A DNA stretch of 64,000 bases from Aquipuribacter hungaricus (GTDB lineage Bacteria; Actinomycetota; Actinomycetes; Actinomycetales; JBBAYJ01), in assembly GCF_042663885.1 (NCBI RefSeq), contig NZ_JBHSXV010000001.1, one strand, 5' to 3'. The notes beneath the pieces are model-generated. The model searched no databases. It worked only from the letters and a program-made list of their open reading frames with translations, and was not told the origin of the DNA. A program made the position numbers and the translations under genes. Shown here in pieces: positions 52,245-61,602 of the stretch; position 1 is the first letter of the stretch; every line of letters starts with the position of its first letter.

Positions 52245-52820
52245 TCAGGTCCAGGTGTGGAACAGGTCCCCCAGCGTCCTGGGCCCGGGGGTCGGGAGGA
52301 GCACCCGTGAGGCGATGACGGCGACGGAAGCCATGGGCTCGCTGTCGTCGACGGGTAGCCCGGTCACGACGGGATGGTTCTGGTACATGTACCCCCGCGC
52401 CCGGGCATGCCCGGCTACCCACCGGGCCGTGGGGACCTCCCTGACGAGCGTCTCACCGAGGTAGCGAGCGAGGCCGTCGATCAGCGAGAGGGACTCTGCT
52501 GACCACCGCGCCCACCCGGGCACGACCGGGTCGAACCAGCTCGGTAGCTCGTCCTCGGGTTCCAGGACGTCGAGGGGGACACGGCCCCCCGGCTCCCCTG
52601 GCGCCGGCGGCGTGTACCCGTCGCGCCAGGACAGCAGGGGCGCAGCCCAGCCCCAGAGCGGGTCCAGCGACGCAGCGCTCAGGTCGAAGATCCCTGGTCG
52701 CGGTCCGTCGAGGCTGGCAGCGAGCTCCACGGTCCGGGCCAGGGCCTGAGGGGTCTCCCCCAGGAACCGCTCGAGGTAAGCCGCGGCCTCGGGGCGCGAC
52801 AGCGCCACGAACCGCACCAT
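52245..52820 (-). CDS. Uncharacterised protein
   Basis: A 191-residue protein from ATG 52820 (MVRFVALSRPEAAAYLERFL). It is Trp-rich (DPLWGWAAPLLSWRDGY, PGWARWSAESL) and ends with a conserved-looking ARWVAGHARARGYMYQNHPV stretch. No signal peptide or membrane helix is seen. Good third-position G/C supports coding. No family was recognised. The layout is compatible with an immunity-type protein, but there is no adjacent toxin. Confidence 0.65.
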   Translation of the reverse strand: MVRFVALSRPEAAAYLERFLGETPQALARTVELAASLDGPRPGIFDLSAASLDPLWGWAAPLLSWRDGYTPPAPGEPGGRVPLDVLEPEDELPSWFDPVVPGWARWSAESLSLIDGLARYLGETLVREVPTARWVAGHARARGYMYQNHPVVTGLPVDDSEPMASVAVIASRVLLPTPGPRTLGDLFHTWT

Positions 52821-53069
52821 GCGGCGATCGTAGGTCCGGGCGGTCACTCGTCCGCCCTGCGCCGGCCGATGCCGGCCCCCGGTGCAGCCCGCAACGAAAG
52901 GACGGGCCCCGCTCACAGCGCTTCGCCGCTTGACGATCATCTGCGGGACGAGGTAGCCAGGTCCGCCAGCCGTTGTCCTGCGACGCCGGCGTCACCGGGC
53001 AGCACGACGCCGCTGCGAACAAGCCGCCCCGCCCGAAGATGAGACCGGCGCCGCCCCTTCTCCGGCCGC

Positions 53070-53525
53070 TCAGGAGCTGTAGCCAGCGGAGGGCGGGCGC
53101 ACAACGTCGGCGGTCACCTCCACCCGACCCCGTTCACCACCGCCTATCTGCAGTGAAGTCGACGGGTCGGCAGTTGGTGCGGCAGGCGGCGCGACGGACC
53201 CGGCTGCTCGGGCCGCGACGGCCCGGAGCCGTGCGACCTCTCGAGTGCTCAAGGCCCCGTCGGCGCACCAGTCGACGACCTCGCGGACGGTGAGGCGCTC
53301 CTGCTGAACAATCCGGTCCAAAGCGGCGCCGGCCCGAGCCTCGGCGGACGCGATGGCTGCGTCCCGCTCCCGGACCGCCACTAGCACCTCGACCACCAAC
53401 GCCTCGACACGTTGCTCGCGCTCGGCGCGCTCACGTCGCCGCGCGGACTGCGCGTCCAGCACCGCCCTTCGCGCCGCCTGCCGCACCGACTGCCGACCCG
53501 TCGACCTCACTGCCTGCTCATTCAC
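53070..53525 (-). CDS. Small coiled-coil protein next to the relaxase
   Basis: A 151-residue frame: a basic start (QAVRSTGRQSVRQAARRAVL), a long Arg/Glu/Ala coiled coil (about 25-80), then LTVREVVDWCADGALSTREV, which looks like a helix-turn-helix, and a Pro-rich tail. The N-terminal codons lie in one arm of a 48-bp inverted repeat, and the last part in a 42-bp direct repeat. A DNA-binding accessory role in mobilisation is a guess from position. Confidence 0.5.
   Translation of the reverse strand: MNEQAVRSTGRQSVRQAARRAVLDAQSARRRERAEREQRVEALVVEVLVAVRERDAAIASAEARAGAALDRIVQQERLTVREVVDWCADGALSTREVARLRAVAARAAGSVAPPAAPTADPSTSLQIGGGERGRVEVTADVVRPPSAGYSS
53109..53150. repeat. 42-bp direct repeat, copy 1
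   Basis: Matches 53601-53642 at 40 of 42 positions in the same orientation. It lies in the 3' part of the small coiled-coil gene. Confidence 0.88.
53150..53197. repeat. 48-bp inverted repeat, left arm
   Basis: Reverse complement of 53466-53513 with 3 mismatches in 48. On the + strand it reads AVKSTGRQLVRQAARR, nearly the same peptide that the right arm gives on the - strand. Confidence 0.85.
53466..53513. repeat. 48-bp inverted repeat, right arm
   Basis: Pairs with 53150-53197 across 268 bp. It encodes the N-terminal AVRSTGRQSVRQAARR of the small coiled-coil protein. Confidence 0.85.
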
Positions 53526-53827
53526 GCCTGCTCACCTGCTCACTCCAGTGTGGTTCGCCTACGGACTCCGACTCCCCCACAGGTACCTAGCCACTCCCCC
53601 GGCGGTCACCTCCACCCGATCCCGTTCACCACCGCCGATCTGACCTACGCGGACCGCGGACCCTGACCCGACGCAGAGCTCCGCGCAAGCCGACCGTCTC
53701 AGCGCCCCTTCGTCCCCCCTCCAGCGCGACGAGATCCATGTGCCACACACCTCTTGCATTTCCGGTGCGACGTCCGGGCGTCCCCTGCTGACCGCCGACG
53801 GCGTTCCGTTGCCGTGTGGGGGTCGTG
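53526..53827. other. Non-coding region upstream of the relaxase (candidate oriT region)
   Basis: About 300 bp between the divergent coiled-coil gene and the relaxase. It holds direct-repeat copy 2 and small inverted words (ACGGC-GCCGT near 53799-53815). MobF origins of transfer usually lie next to the relaxase gene, so this is the best candidate. No nic consensus could be confirmed by eye. Confidence 0.4.
53601..53642. repeat. 42-bp direct repeat, copy 2
   Basis: Second copy, 40/42 identical to 53109-53150, in the non-coding region between the coiled-coil gene and the relaxase start. Confidence 0.88.
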
Positions 53828-56800
53828 ATGAGCGTCCACAAGCTGACGGCGGGGTCGGGGTACGACTACCTGACCCGTCAGGTCGCGGCCATGGACGCCA
53901 CCGAGAAGGGCCATACCGGGCTGGCCAGCTACTACACCGACCGCGGTGAGACCCCAGGGCAGTGGGTGGGTTCCGGTATGACCGGGATCGATGGGCTCGC
54001 CGTGGGAGACGTCGTGACCGCCGAGCAGATGCAGGCCCTGTTCGGCTCCGGGCACCACCCGCTCGCCGCGCAGAGGCTGGCCGCGCTGGAGGCGGCCAAC
54101 CCGGACCAGCCAGGTCGGCCCGGGGGGCTGAGCGTGCGGGACCGGCAGGCCGTGACCCGGCTCGGGGCGCCGTACAAGGTGTTCACCGGCGACGTGAGCC
54201 CGTTCCGCCTCGAGGTCGCCAAGCGCATCGCGGCTATCAGCACCGACGCTGGGCTGCCAGGGGACTGGCCGGTCCCGGCCGAGGAACGGGCGCGGGTGCG
54301 CACCGAGGTGGGTCGGGAGTTCTTCCTCGCCGAGCACGGCCGGCAGCCGTTGGACGCCCGTGAGCTGGCCGGGGCGATCGCGCGGCACTCACGGTCGAAG
54401 ACGACCGCGGTGGCCGGTTACGACCTCACCTTCTCCCCGGTGAAGTCCGTCAGCGCCCTCTGGGCGATCGCCCCGCCGGACATCGCCGCCCGGATCGAGC
54501 GAGCACACCAGGGCGCGGTCGCCGACGCGCTGCGGTTCATCGAGACCCACGCCCTGTACACCCGGACCGGGACCAACGGCGTGCGTCAGGTCGACGTGCG
54601 GGGCCTGGTCGGGACCGCGTTCACCCACCGCGACAGCCGTGCCGGGGACCCCGACCTGCACACCCACGTCGCGATCGCCAACAAGGTCCAGACCGTCGGG
54701 CCGGTCGGCAGCGAGGCCCCTGACGGCGCCCCTGACGGCGCCCCGGACGGTGCCGGGGTCGAGGGCGGCCGGTGGTTGGCGATCGACGGCCGGATCCTGT
54801 TCAAGGCGGTCGTCACCGCCTCGGAGACCTACAACACGGCGCTGGAGACCCGGCTGCGTGACGACCTCGGCGTGCAGTTCGACTTCCGCGCTGACGACCG
54901 GGCGAGCAGCCGGGCTGAGGCGCAGAAGCGTCCGGTGCGGGAGGTCGTCGGGTTCGAGCCGGTCCTGCTGCAGCGGTGGTCGGCGCGGCGGGCGAGCATC
55001 GAGGTGCGTCAGGGCGAGCTCGCCACCCGGTTCCAGCGTCAGCACGGTCGCCCGCCTACCCCGGTCGAGGCGCTGCAGCTGGCCCAGCAGGCCACCTTGG
55101 AAACCCGGGACGCCAAGCACGAACCACGCACCCTGGCCGAGCAGCGCGCCGCGTGGCAGGCGCAGGCCGAGCACGTCCTGGGCGGCGCCCAGCAGGTCCA
55201 GCGGATGCTCCGGGGAGTCCTCGACCCCTCGACGCGTCGCCCGTCGGCACAGCATCGCGGGCTCGACGTCGCCAGCCCGGCGTGGCTGTCGGGAGCTGCG
55301 GGACGGACGCTCACGGCGATGCAGGAGCGTCGCTCTACGTGGCAGGTCTGGCACGTCCGGGCAGAGGCGCAACGGCAGGTCCGCAGCGCCGGCGCCGGAG
55401 CAGAGGTGAGCGGACGGGCGGTGGACGCCCTGGTCGAGGAGGTCCTGAAGCGGCGTTCGGTGTCCCTGGCCGTGGCCGAGCGCGACGTGCGGGGGCGTGC
55501 GCTGACCGAGCCGGGGCAGCTGCGTCGGGCCGACGACAGCAGTGTGTACCGGGTCGCCGGCGCCGACCTGTTCACCTCCGCCGCCGTCCTCGCTGCCGAG
55601 CAGCAGATGGTGGGGCTCGCCGGCAGACTCGACGGGCGGGTCGTCGACGACCGTGCCGTGGACGTGGCGCTGTTGGAGGCCACGGCCAACGGGAGGGTCC
55701 TGAACGCCGGCCAGGTCGCGCTGGTGCGTCAGATGGCCACCTCCGGTGCCCGGCTCCAGCTGGCGGTCGCACCGGCCGGGTCGGGCAAGACCACCGCCAT
55801 GTCGGCGCTGGCGGCGGCATGGACCGAGGGCGGCGGGCACGTCGTGGGGCTGGCCCCCTCGGCGGCCGCCGCGGCCGCGCTGCGGGAGCAGACCGGCACC
55901 CAGACCGAGACCCTGGCCAAGCTGACGTGGTCCCTGAACCAGGAGGCGCATGGGTCACCAGGACCCCTGCCGGAGTGGGTGCGACGGATCGACGCCACGA
56001 CCCTGGTGGTGATCGACGAGGCCGGGATGGCGGACACGATGTCGCTGGCGACCGCGGCGGCGTTCGTCATCGAGCGCGGCGGCAGCGTCCGGCTCGTCGG
56101 CGACGACCAGCAGCTCGCCGCGATCGGCGCCGGCGGTGTCCTGCGCGACATCGCGGCGACCCACGGCGCAGTCCACCTCAGTGAGCTCCTGCGCTTCCGC
56201 GACCCCGCCGAGGGCGCAGCCACGCTCGCGCTGCGCGAGGGCCGCGCGGAGGCGCTCGGCTTCTACCTCGACCAGGACCGGGTCCACGTCGGGGACCTCA
56301 CCACCATGACCGACGAGGTCTTCCAGGCCTGGCGGGACGACCGCGCCGCCGGCCTGGACTCCATCATGCTGGCGCCCACCCACGACCTGGTCGCCGACCT
56401 CAACCAACGCGCCCGTGCCCACCGCCTCAGCACCGCCGCCGAGGACAGCACCAGCACCGTCGGCAACGAGTTGACGTCGGGGACGCCCGCAGCGGCGGTG
56501 GTGGTGGTGGTGCGGCTGGCGGACGGGCTCGAGGCCAGCGCCGGGGACCTGCTCATCACCCGGACGAACGACCGGTCGCTGCGGACGACGTCGACGGACT
56601 GGGTGAAGAACGGTGACCGGTGGACCCTGACCGCCGTCCACGACGACGGCGCGATCATCGCCCGGCACCTAGGCAGCGGGCGCAGCGTGCAGCTGCCGGC
56701 CTCCTACGTGCGAGCCTCCGTCGAGCTCGGCTACGCCACGACCGTCCACACCGCGCAGGGCGTCTCTGTGGACACCATCCACGGCCTCGTGGGAGGCCAG

Positions 56801-59800
56801 CAGGGCGGGCAGCAGTCCCAGCTGTCCCGCCAGCAGCTGTACACGATGCTCACCCGCGGCCGGATGGCGAACCACGTGTACCTGGAGGTGGTCGGCGACG
56901 GCGACCCCCACAGCGTGGTCCGCCCCGAGGTAGTACGTCCGCTGAGCGCGACCGAGGAGCTCGAAGCCATCCTCGCCCGCGACGGCGCCCCGACGTCGGC
57001 GAGCACGCTGCAGCGTGAGCATGCCGCCCCAGCCGTCCTGCTCGGCCAGGCCACGGTCCGCTACGTCGACGCGCTGCACGCCGCCGCGCAGCACGTCCTC
57101 GGCCCCGACGTGGCCCGCCGGATCGACACCGCAGCCACCGACGTCGCGGGCGTCGTCGACGGCCTGCCGACCTCCCCCGCATGGCCCGTCCTGCGCGCCC
57201 ACCTCATGCTGCTCGCCGCGGCCGGCACCGACCCCGTCGACGCCCTGCACCGCGCCGCGGAGATCCGGCCCCTGGACGGGGCAGCAGACGCCGCCGCGGT
57301 CCTCGACTGGCGCCTGGACGCCTCCGGGTCCCGCAGCAGCGGCCCCGGGCCGCTGCCATGGCTGCCCGGCGTCCCCACGCAGCTCGCCCAGGACCGCATC
57401 TGGGGCACCTACCTGAAGGACCGCGCCGACCTGGTCGTGGACTTGGCGGCGCAGGTACGCGCGAGCGTCGGCGACGCGTCAGGCGTGCCGGGGTGGCTGG
57501 AGCAGGCCGGTCCGAGGCCGCCGGCAGACGTCGTCGCCGACGTCGAGGTGTGGCGGGCTGCGATGCAGGTCGAGCCGGGAGACCGCCGCCCCACCGGCCC
57601 GCCACAGCTGCAGAAGGCGGCCCGCACCTGGCAGCGCACCCTGCAGGAACACCTCGACAGCGGCCGCACGCCCGCCATGGCCGAGTGGGGTGAGCTGCTG
57701 CGCCTCACCGCGCCAGCCGTCGCCGCCGACGCGTTCACCCCTGTCCTGGCTGGACGTCTCGCCGCGCTGTCGCGCGCCGGGATCGACGCCCGCCCCCTGC
57801 TGGTGGACGCCGCCCGGGTCGCTCCGCTGCCCGACGACCACGCCGCGGCCGCCCTGTGGTGGCGGATCAGCCGGCACGTCTCCCCCGCTGTTGCCCTGGC
57901 CGTCGCCCCCGACCACCGGCCCCCCGCCCCTGACGTCAGCGGCCAGCCGCTCCCCGTGCCATGGGCGGACCGCGTCGCTCAAGTGCTCGGACGCCACGGC
58001 GCCGAGGCTGTGCAGGCCAGCACCTTGTGGCCGGCGTTGGTGGCCGTGGTCGAGCACGGCCTGCAGCGCGGCTGGCAGGTCGACGCCCTGCTCAGCGCCG
58101 CCACCCCACCCGGCCTGGCCGCCGTCGGCACGCCCACGGCCGCGTCCGAAGCTAGTTCCGCGGCGGTGCCGGCCGAGGAGATGTGCCTGGCGATGGTGTG
58201 GCGGGCCTCCGTCCTCACCGACCCGAGCACCGCCCCCGGCACCAGCCAGCACCCCGACGTCTCCGAGAACCCGCCCCCGACAGACCTGTGGGACGGCGTC
58301 GACCCCGACCTCCCGGTCCGCGCCGGCGACGGGCCCCCCATAAGCGTGGAGCCGGCGCACATCGCCCCCCACGACGACCTGCTGCACGCCTTGTCAGTGC
58401 GGGGGGACTTCGGGGTCTCCGGCCACCCCGCATCGCCCGCTGCCGTGCCCAACCCGGTCGACCGCACAGACGTCCCCGACGCCCCAGCCGCGCTGGACCT
58501 GCACGACCATGCGGCCGCCGTAACGGCCGACCTCGCGGTACAGGCCCGGCTGCGGGACGTGCTCGGTGCGCCAGAGCCCAGCGCCGGCGACGTCGAGCGG
58601 CAGCTGCAGCGGGCCTACGAGCTCGAGACCGCCCCGGTCTCCCGCGAGCGGGTGGTGCAGGTCAACCAGCTCGCCCTGGACTGGTTCCAGAGCCAGTACC
58701 GCGGCTCGTGGGCACAAGCACACCTGCTGGAACGGTTCGGGCACGACCTCGTCGACGACCCTGCCGACGACCCTGTCGAGGGCCCTGCCGCCCGGCCCGG
58801 CTACGCACCCCGCGGCTGGAACGGGCTGGTGAGCCACCTGGGACACCTCGGCGTCACGGACGAGGAGATGCTGGCCGCGGGCGTCGCCACCACAGCCACC
58901 ACCGGCCGGCTCATCGACCGCTTCCGCGACCGGGCCGTGCTGCCCATCACCCACCACGGCGAGGTCCTCGGGTTCATCGGCCGCCGTCATCCGCACGTCA
59001 CCGACACCGAACAGCGTGGACCGAAGTACCTCAACACCGCCACCACCCTGGCGTTCGTCAAGGGTGCCCAGCTGTACGTCGCCGGCGAGGACCTCCTGCG
59101 CGGCGGAGCCGTCCCGGTCATCGTCGAAGGACCGATGGACGCGATCGCCGTCACCCTCGCCACCAGAGGCAGCCACGTCGGTGTCGCGCCGCTGGGGACC
59201 GCGCTGACCGACCAGCAGGCCGCCCAGCTCGCCGCCCAGATCACCACTCAGATCGCCACCCATGTTGACCCGGTGAGCGGCCCGCTGGCCGTCCGTCCCG
59301 TGGTGGCCACCGACGCGGACCTCCCTGGCCGGATGGCCGCCGAGCGTGCCTACTGGACCTTGGCCCTGCACGGCCTTGACCCCGCCGTGGTCGAGCTGCC
59401 CGACGGCACCGACCCCGCCTCCCTATACACGACCCGCGGCCCTGCGGCGCTAAGGCAGACCCTCAGCCAGGCCCGTCCGCTCGGTGAGGTGCTCCTCGAG
59501 GAACGGCTGAGGAACCTGCCCCCCGGCCAGGCCGTCGGTGAGGCGATGGCCGTGGCGGCCGCCCGACCGCCACACGAGTGGCCTGCCACCGCCGTCGAGG
59601 TGTCGCGTCGGCTGGACCTCGGCCGCGCCGAGGTCGACCAGCAGCTCCTCGAGCACGTCAGGGCGTGGAACGCCGACCCCCGGCGCGCCACAGACACGGC
59701 CCTGCAGGACGTCCGGGCTGTTCGGGAGCGGCTGCAGACCGCCACCCGGACGGGGACGCACGGATCCCCGGCAGCCCTGGGGACAACTACACCCTTGGTT

Positions 59801-60127
59801 GGGGCGCCGGCGGAACGCTGGCACGAGGTGGCCGCGACCCTCGACCCCCGGCTCGTCACCCAGGACGACTGGCCTGCCCTGGCCCACCTCATGCAGGCCG
59901 CCAGCGACCAGGGTCACGACGTCCCGGCCGCCACCCGGCAGGTCGTGCAGGCCGCGCCGCTCGGCGACCGCCCCGCCCAGGAACTCCGGTACCGGCTGGT
60001 CGCCCACCTCGACCTGCCGATGCCTGCGACCGAACCCACCGTCAGGCACCGGACCGACCCAGAGGCGGCCGCGGAGACGTCGCGGGCCGTGTCCTCGCCC
60101 TCGGCGTCCCCAGCGCCGCGGCGCTGA
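53828..60127 (+). CDS. traA: MobF relaxase fused to RecD-like helicase and DnaG-like TOPRIM primase (TraA-type)
   Basis: A 2,099-residue conjugation protein. Residues 1-400 are a TrwC/TraI relaxase: N-terminal tyrosines in TAGSGYDYLTRQVA, AGYDLTFSPVKSVSALW, and the three-His metal site (TAFTHRDS, DLHTHVAIAN near residue 278). Residues about 600-1050 form a RecD-type helicase: Walker A APAGSGKTT (about 650), Walker B VVIDEAGMAD (about 728), LVGDDQQLAAIGAGG, and C-terminal TTVHTAQGVSVD and YTMLTRGR. Residues about 1600-1880 match a primase: a TOPRIM_N-like DWFQSQYRGSW, then PVIVEGPMDAIAV (catalytic Glu) and VVATDADLPGRMAAERA (Asp-x-Asp). No CHC2 zinc finger is seen. ATG 53828 is preferred to GTG 53816 because the relaxase fold starts there. 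Confidence 0.93.
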   Translation: MSVHKLTAGSGYDYLTRQVAAMDATEKGHTGLASYYTDRGETPGQWVGSGMTGIDGLAVGDVVTAEQMQALFGSGHHPLAAQRLAALEAANPDQPGRPGGLSVRDRQAVTRLGAPYKVFTGDVSPFRLEVAKRIAAISTDAGLPGDWPVPAEERARVRTEVGREFFLAEHGRQPLDARELAGAIARHSRSKTTAVAGYDLTFSPVKSVSALWAIAPPDIAARIERAHQGAVADALRFIETHALYTRTGTNGVRQVDVRGLVGTAFTHRDSRAGDPDLHTHVAIANKVQTVGPVGSEAPDGAPDGAPDGAGVEGGRWLAIDGRILFKAVVTASETYNTALETRLRDDLGVQFDFRADDRASSRAEAQKRPVREVVGFEPVLLQRWSARRASIEVRQGELATRFQRQHGRPPTPVEALQLAQQATLETRDAKHEPRTLAEQRAAWQAQAEHVLGGAQQVQRMLRGVLDPSTRRPSAQHRGLDVASPAWLSGAAGRTLTAMQERRSTWQVWHVRAEAQRQVRSAGAGAEVSGRAVDALVEEVLKRRSVSLAVAERDVRGRALTEPGQLRRADDSSVYRVAGADLFTSAAVLAAEQQMVGLAGRLDGRVVDDRAVDVALLEATANGRVLNAGQVALVRQMATSGARLQLAVAPAGSGKTTAMSALAAAWTEGGGHVVGLAPSAAAAAALREQTGTQTETLAKLTWSLNQEAHGSPGPLPEWVRRIDATTLVVIDEAGMADTMSLATAAAFVIERGGSVRLVGDDQQLAAIGAGGVLRDIAATHGAVHLSELLRFRDPAEGAATLALREGRAEALGFYLDQDRVHVGDLTTMTDEVFQAWRDDRAAGLDSIMLAPTHDLVADLNQRARAHRLSTAAEDSTSTVGNELTSGTPAAAVVVVVRLADGLEASAGDLLITRTNDRSLRTTSTDWVKNGDRWTLTAVHDDGAIIARHLGSGRSVQLPASYVRASVELGYATTVHTAQGVSVDTIHGLVGGQQGGQQSQLSRQQLYTMLTRGRMANHVYLEVVGDGDPHSVVRPEVVRPLSATEELEAILARDGAPTSASTLQREHAAPAVLLGQATVRYVDALHAAAQHVLGPDVARRIDTAATDVAGVVDGLPTSPAWPVLRAHLMLLAAAGTDPVDALHRAAEIRPLDGAADAAAVLDWRLDASGSRSSGPGPLPWLPGVPTQLAQDRIWGTYLKDRADLVVDLAAQVRASVGDASGVPGWLEQAGPRPPADVVADVEVWRAAMQVEPGDRRPTGPPQLQKAARTWQRTLQEHLDSGRTPAMAEWGELLRLTAPAVAADAFTPVLAGRLAALSRAGIDARPLLVDAARVAPLPDDHAAAALWWRISRHVSPAVALAVAPDHRPPAPDVSGQPLPVPWADRVAQVLGRHGAEAVQASTLWPALVAVVEHGLQRGWQVDALLSAATPPGLAAVGTPTAASEASSAAVPAEEMCLAMVWRASVLTDPSTAPGTSQHPDVSENPPPTDLWDGVDPDLPVRAGDGPPISVEPAHIAPHDDLLHALSVRGDFGVSGHPASPAAVPNPVDRTDVPDAPAALDLHDHAAAVTADLAVQARLRDVLGAPEPSAGDVERQLQRAYELETAPVSRERVVQVNQLALDWFQSQYRGSWAQAHLLERFGHDLVDDPADDPVEGPAARPGYAPRGWNGLVSHLGHLGVTDEEMLAAGVATTATTGRLIDRFRDRAVLPITHHGEVLGFIGRRHPHVTDTEQRGPKYLNTATTLAFVKGAQLYVAGEDLLRGGAVPVIVEGPMDAIAVTLATRGSHVGVAPLGTALTDQQAAQLAAQITTQIATHVDPVSGPLAVRPVVATDADLPGRMAAERAYWTLALHGLDPAVVELPDGTDPASLYTTRGPAALRQTLSQARPLGEVLLEERLRNLPPGQAVGEAMAVAAARPPHEWPATAVEVSRRLDLGRAEVDQQLLEHVRAWNADPRRATDTALQDVRAVRERLQTATRTGTHGSPAALGTTTPLVGAPAERWHEVAATLDPRLVTQDDWPALAHLMQAASDQGHDVPAATRQVVQAAPLGDRPAQELRYRLVAHLDLPMPATEPTVRHRTDPEAAAETSRAVSSPSASPAPRR

Positions 60128-60286
60128 ACCCGGCAATCGGGGCCAGACCAGAACGCCACCGAGCCCAAAGTCGGGTGCAATCACTCAACTGGGCCGGTGG
60201 AGGCGGACGGTCGTCCTGGGTGACTGACGGCCTCAGACGCCTCCTTGCCCTGTCGCAGCACCGCGGCCTCAGGCCAGGCTGGCCCC

Positions 60287-61552
60287 GTGCTGGTTGCTGT
60301 CACGGGGAGGCGGGTGCAGCGGGTACTGCCGCGCCTGCCGCCCCAGGGCGCCCTGCCCGCGGTCATGGAGGTGGCCCTCGCCCACGCTCTTCCCTTGCGA
60401 CGACGAGACCAGCTGCTCGTCCTGAACGACCTTCTGCAGCCACCGCAGCCTGGTCCCCAGCCGGGGCCAGTGGTGGGTTCAGACCGGGTCAGTCAGCTGC
60501 GGGCCGAGGCAGCACGTTTCGCGCGGGGCACACCGGTCCCGCGCGCGATCGAGCAGGTCGCCGGGACGTTGGCCCGGGCGGGGGTCCGGACAGTCGACGA
60601 CGTCGTTGACGAGCTCGTCGGAGCCGGTGCGCTCGAGCGCCCGCTGTCGCTGCCGGTGCTTCAGCGGCTGCTGGCCTTCTACGGCGTGGACGCCCCGGGC
60701 ACGGACGTCTTGTGGCCCACCTCAGCGAGCCGCGGGAGACCCGCTGAGGCGTCCCCGGTCGACCGGGTCACCGCGACGCGACGGGCAGCCGCCGGGTCGG
60801 CACCCGCAGCGCGGACCGGCCCGGCTCGTGCCGGCGGTACGGCCAGCGGGGTGCTGGTCCCCGCGGTCGACAAGGCCGCGGCGATGAAGCTCGTGACAGG
60901 GGCGGTGCGCCGGCTGCAGTCCGACCTCGCCGTCGTCGTGGACACACCGTCGTGGGTGGCGGGCCCAGTTGCGCTGGCGGGGCTGCTCGCCGCGCACCCG
61001 TCCCTGCACGTGCTCCCGGTGCATGCCCGGCAGGTGTGGGTGTGCCTGGCGTGGACGGGAGGGCCCCGCCCGGGCACCGCGGCACGGACCGCGCGGCGCG
61101 TCCTGTCGGCGGAGAGGCTCAGCACGCCGCAGCTGCGTGCCTGGCTGCAGGCGGCGTGGGAGCAGCAGCCGTCCACCACGCGCGGCCCGGGCAGCGGCCC
61201 ACCGCCCGTGCCGGTCCTGCGTGCGTGGCTGGGGTACGTCGCCCAGCAGGACCCCACCCTCGTCCCGCCCGGATCACGGGCCCCCGGCGCAGGGGTTCCG
61301 CCGCGAGGCCGGGGCCGCGGCTGGTGGTGGGACCACCCGCCCGACGCGGACGCCGCGCTGCGCCGAGCTGCGACCGCGGCCGAACCAGGCAGCGTCACCA
61401 CCGACTCGCTGCTGCAGGTCCTCACCCGCCTGGGGTGCTCATTCCAGGCCGCGACCCAGGTCCTCCTGCGGTGCCCGCTGCTCGAGCGCGTCAGCAAGGG
61501 CCGCTACGTGCGTCGGCGCCGAGGCTGCTCGGGTCGAGCCGCCGCGAGCTGA
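60287..61552 (+). CDS. Uncharacterised protein downstream of the relaxase
   Basis: A 421-residue protein, 159 bp after the relaxase on the same strand. The N-terminal part is helical (ALPAVMEVALAHALPL, RRRDQLLVLNDLLQ), the middle Ala/Arg-rich. The last 80 residues (DSLLQVLTRLGCSFQAATQV, LERVSKGRYVRRR) resemble a winged helix-turn-helix. It has no catalytic motif. GTG 60287 was preferred to the frame opening at 60245. It could be a DNA-binding accessory or replication factor of the element; this is inference. Confidence 0.6.
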   Translation: MLVAVTGRRVQRVLPRLPPQGALPAVMEVALAHALPLRRRDQLLVLNDLLQPPQPGPQPGPVVGSDRVSQLRAEAARFARGTPVPRAIEQVAGTLARAGVRTVDDVVDELVGAGALERPLSLPVLQRLLAFYGVDAPGTDVLWPTSASRGRPAEASPVDRVTATRRAAAGSAPAARTGPARAGGTASGVLVPAVDKAAAMKLVTGAVRRLQSDLAVVVDTPSWVAGPVALAGLLAAHPSLHVLPVHARQVWVCLAWTGGPRPGTAARTARRVLSAERLSTPQLRAWLQAAWEQQPSTTRGPGSGPPPVPVLRAWLGYVAQQDPTLVPPGSRAPGAGVPPRGRGRGWWWDHPPDADAALRRAATAAEPGSVTTDSLLQVLTRLGCSFQAATQVLLRCPLLERVSKGRYVRRRRGCSGRAAAS

Positions 61553-61602
61553 GGACACCCTGGTCGGTGGTCACTCGTGGCAGAGCAGGCGCGAGCCCTC
61601 GA

